64,000 bases of DNA from Cyanoderma ruficeps (taxonomy: Eukaryota; Chordata; Aves; Passeriformes; Timaliidae), in assembly GCA_008694505.1 (NCBI GenBank), contig VZDJ01000041.1, positions 6,415,124 to 6,479,123 on the forward strand, given 5' to 3'. The position numbers and the translations under genes were made by a program. The notes under the pieces were generated by a model. The model was given only the letters and a program-made list of their open reading frames with translations. It made no database searches and was not told the origin of the DNA. Below are positions 63,577-64,000 of this stretch, piece by piece (position 1 is the stretch's first letter; every line of letters begins with the position of its first letter).

Positions 63577-64000
63577 GTAAGGGTCATGACAGACTCCTTT
63601 GTAAAGTCCACTAATGACAAAGAAACTCGGAACAGAAAAGAATCCAGTCCATGCATCATCCATATAGTCAAAGCATATCTTTGTACTTAATGCTGGTGAA
63701 AACAGGAATGTGTGTTTTAACATTGTAATTACACAACAGATACATTAGAAGACTCTGAGTTTCTTCCAGAGATGTTTTTTTGCCTGCAGTATTCGTTGAA
63801 TATTCATAATGATCTTTAACTGAGTATTTTGCTCTTTCAATGATTTACTAAAGTAAATGAAAAGTCTGAGCTTCTCTCTTAACCTCATTCCATTTTTCAG
63901 GGTTGCCTGCATTGCAGACTTCCAGCTTGTATTCAGGGTTTGTTAAAACTGATGTTTACCTAATATACCAGCAAATGAAGCACCAAAAAAAATTCAAACC
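63577..64000. other. Unique AT-rich DNA, no gene recognised
   Basis: The last 420 bases show no repeat family or gene; the window ends in ordinary AT-rich sequence. Confidence 0.4.

Overview
The window looks like vertebrate nuclear DNA, most likely bird and perhaps songbird. It is AT-rich, has no dense or operon-like coding, and carries CR1-clade LINE fragments of clearly different ages. It also carries several solo LTRs and one truncated endogenous retrovirus whose integrase resembles avian endogenous retroviruses. The songbird assignment is an inference from LTR richness, not something I can prove here. A 17-base run of N inside a TGAT microsatellite and a single N in a C-run mark it as a draft assembly.

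Layout. 1-19.3 kb is mostly unique AT-rich DNA with one CR1 fragment (about 1.37-1.70 kb) and small tandem duplications. 19.3-21.4 kb holds an old CR1 fragment and a minus-strand, 5'-truncated provirus: degraded integrase, polypurine tract and a 340-bp 3' LTR with TATA box and poly(A) signal. 22.7-27.4 kb holds three mutually related solo LTRs of ERVL type, two plus and one minus; one has a clean 5-bp target duplication (CAAAT). 27.4-42.3 kb is mostly unique, with an old CR1 reverse-transcriptase remnant (about 36.0-36.5 kb), a TATGTG microsatellite and one candidate coding exon (37,467-37,602). 42.4-42.7 kb is a probable minus-strand ERVK-like LTR. 49.6-50.1 kb is another probable LTR. 50.95-52.33 kb is a 1,374-bp GC-rich LTR with a perfect 5-bp target duplication (ATCAT). 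52.86-54.06 kb is a 1.2-kb minus-strand CR1 copy that still shows reverse-transcriptase motif A. 58.2 kb carries a compound pentanucleotide microsatellite.

No complete host gene, tRNA, rRNA, CRISPR array or operon can be supported. The window is best read as intergenic or intronic DNA shaped by retroelements. Three or four short open stretches have good splice-site context and are offered as low-confidence exon candidates; I recognise none of their products. I found no convincing new biological system. The most informative structures are the intact-ended LTRs and the 37.5-kb exon candidate.
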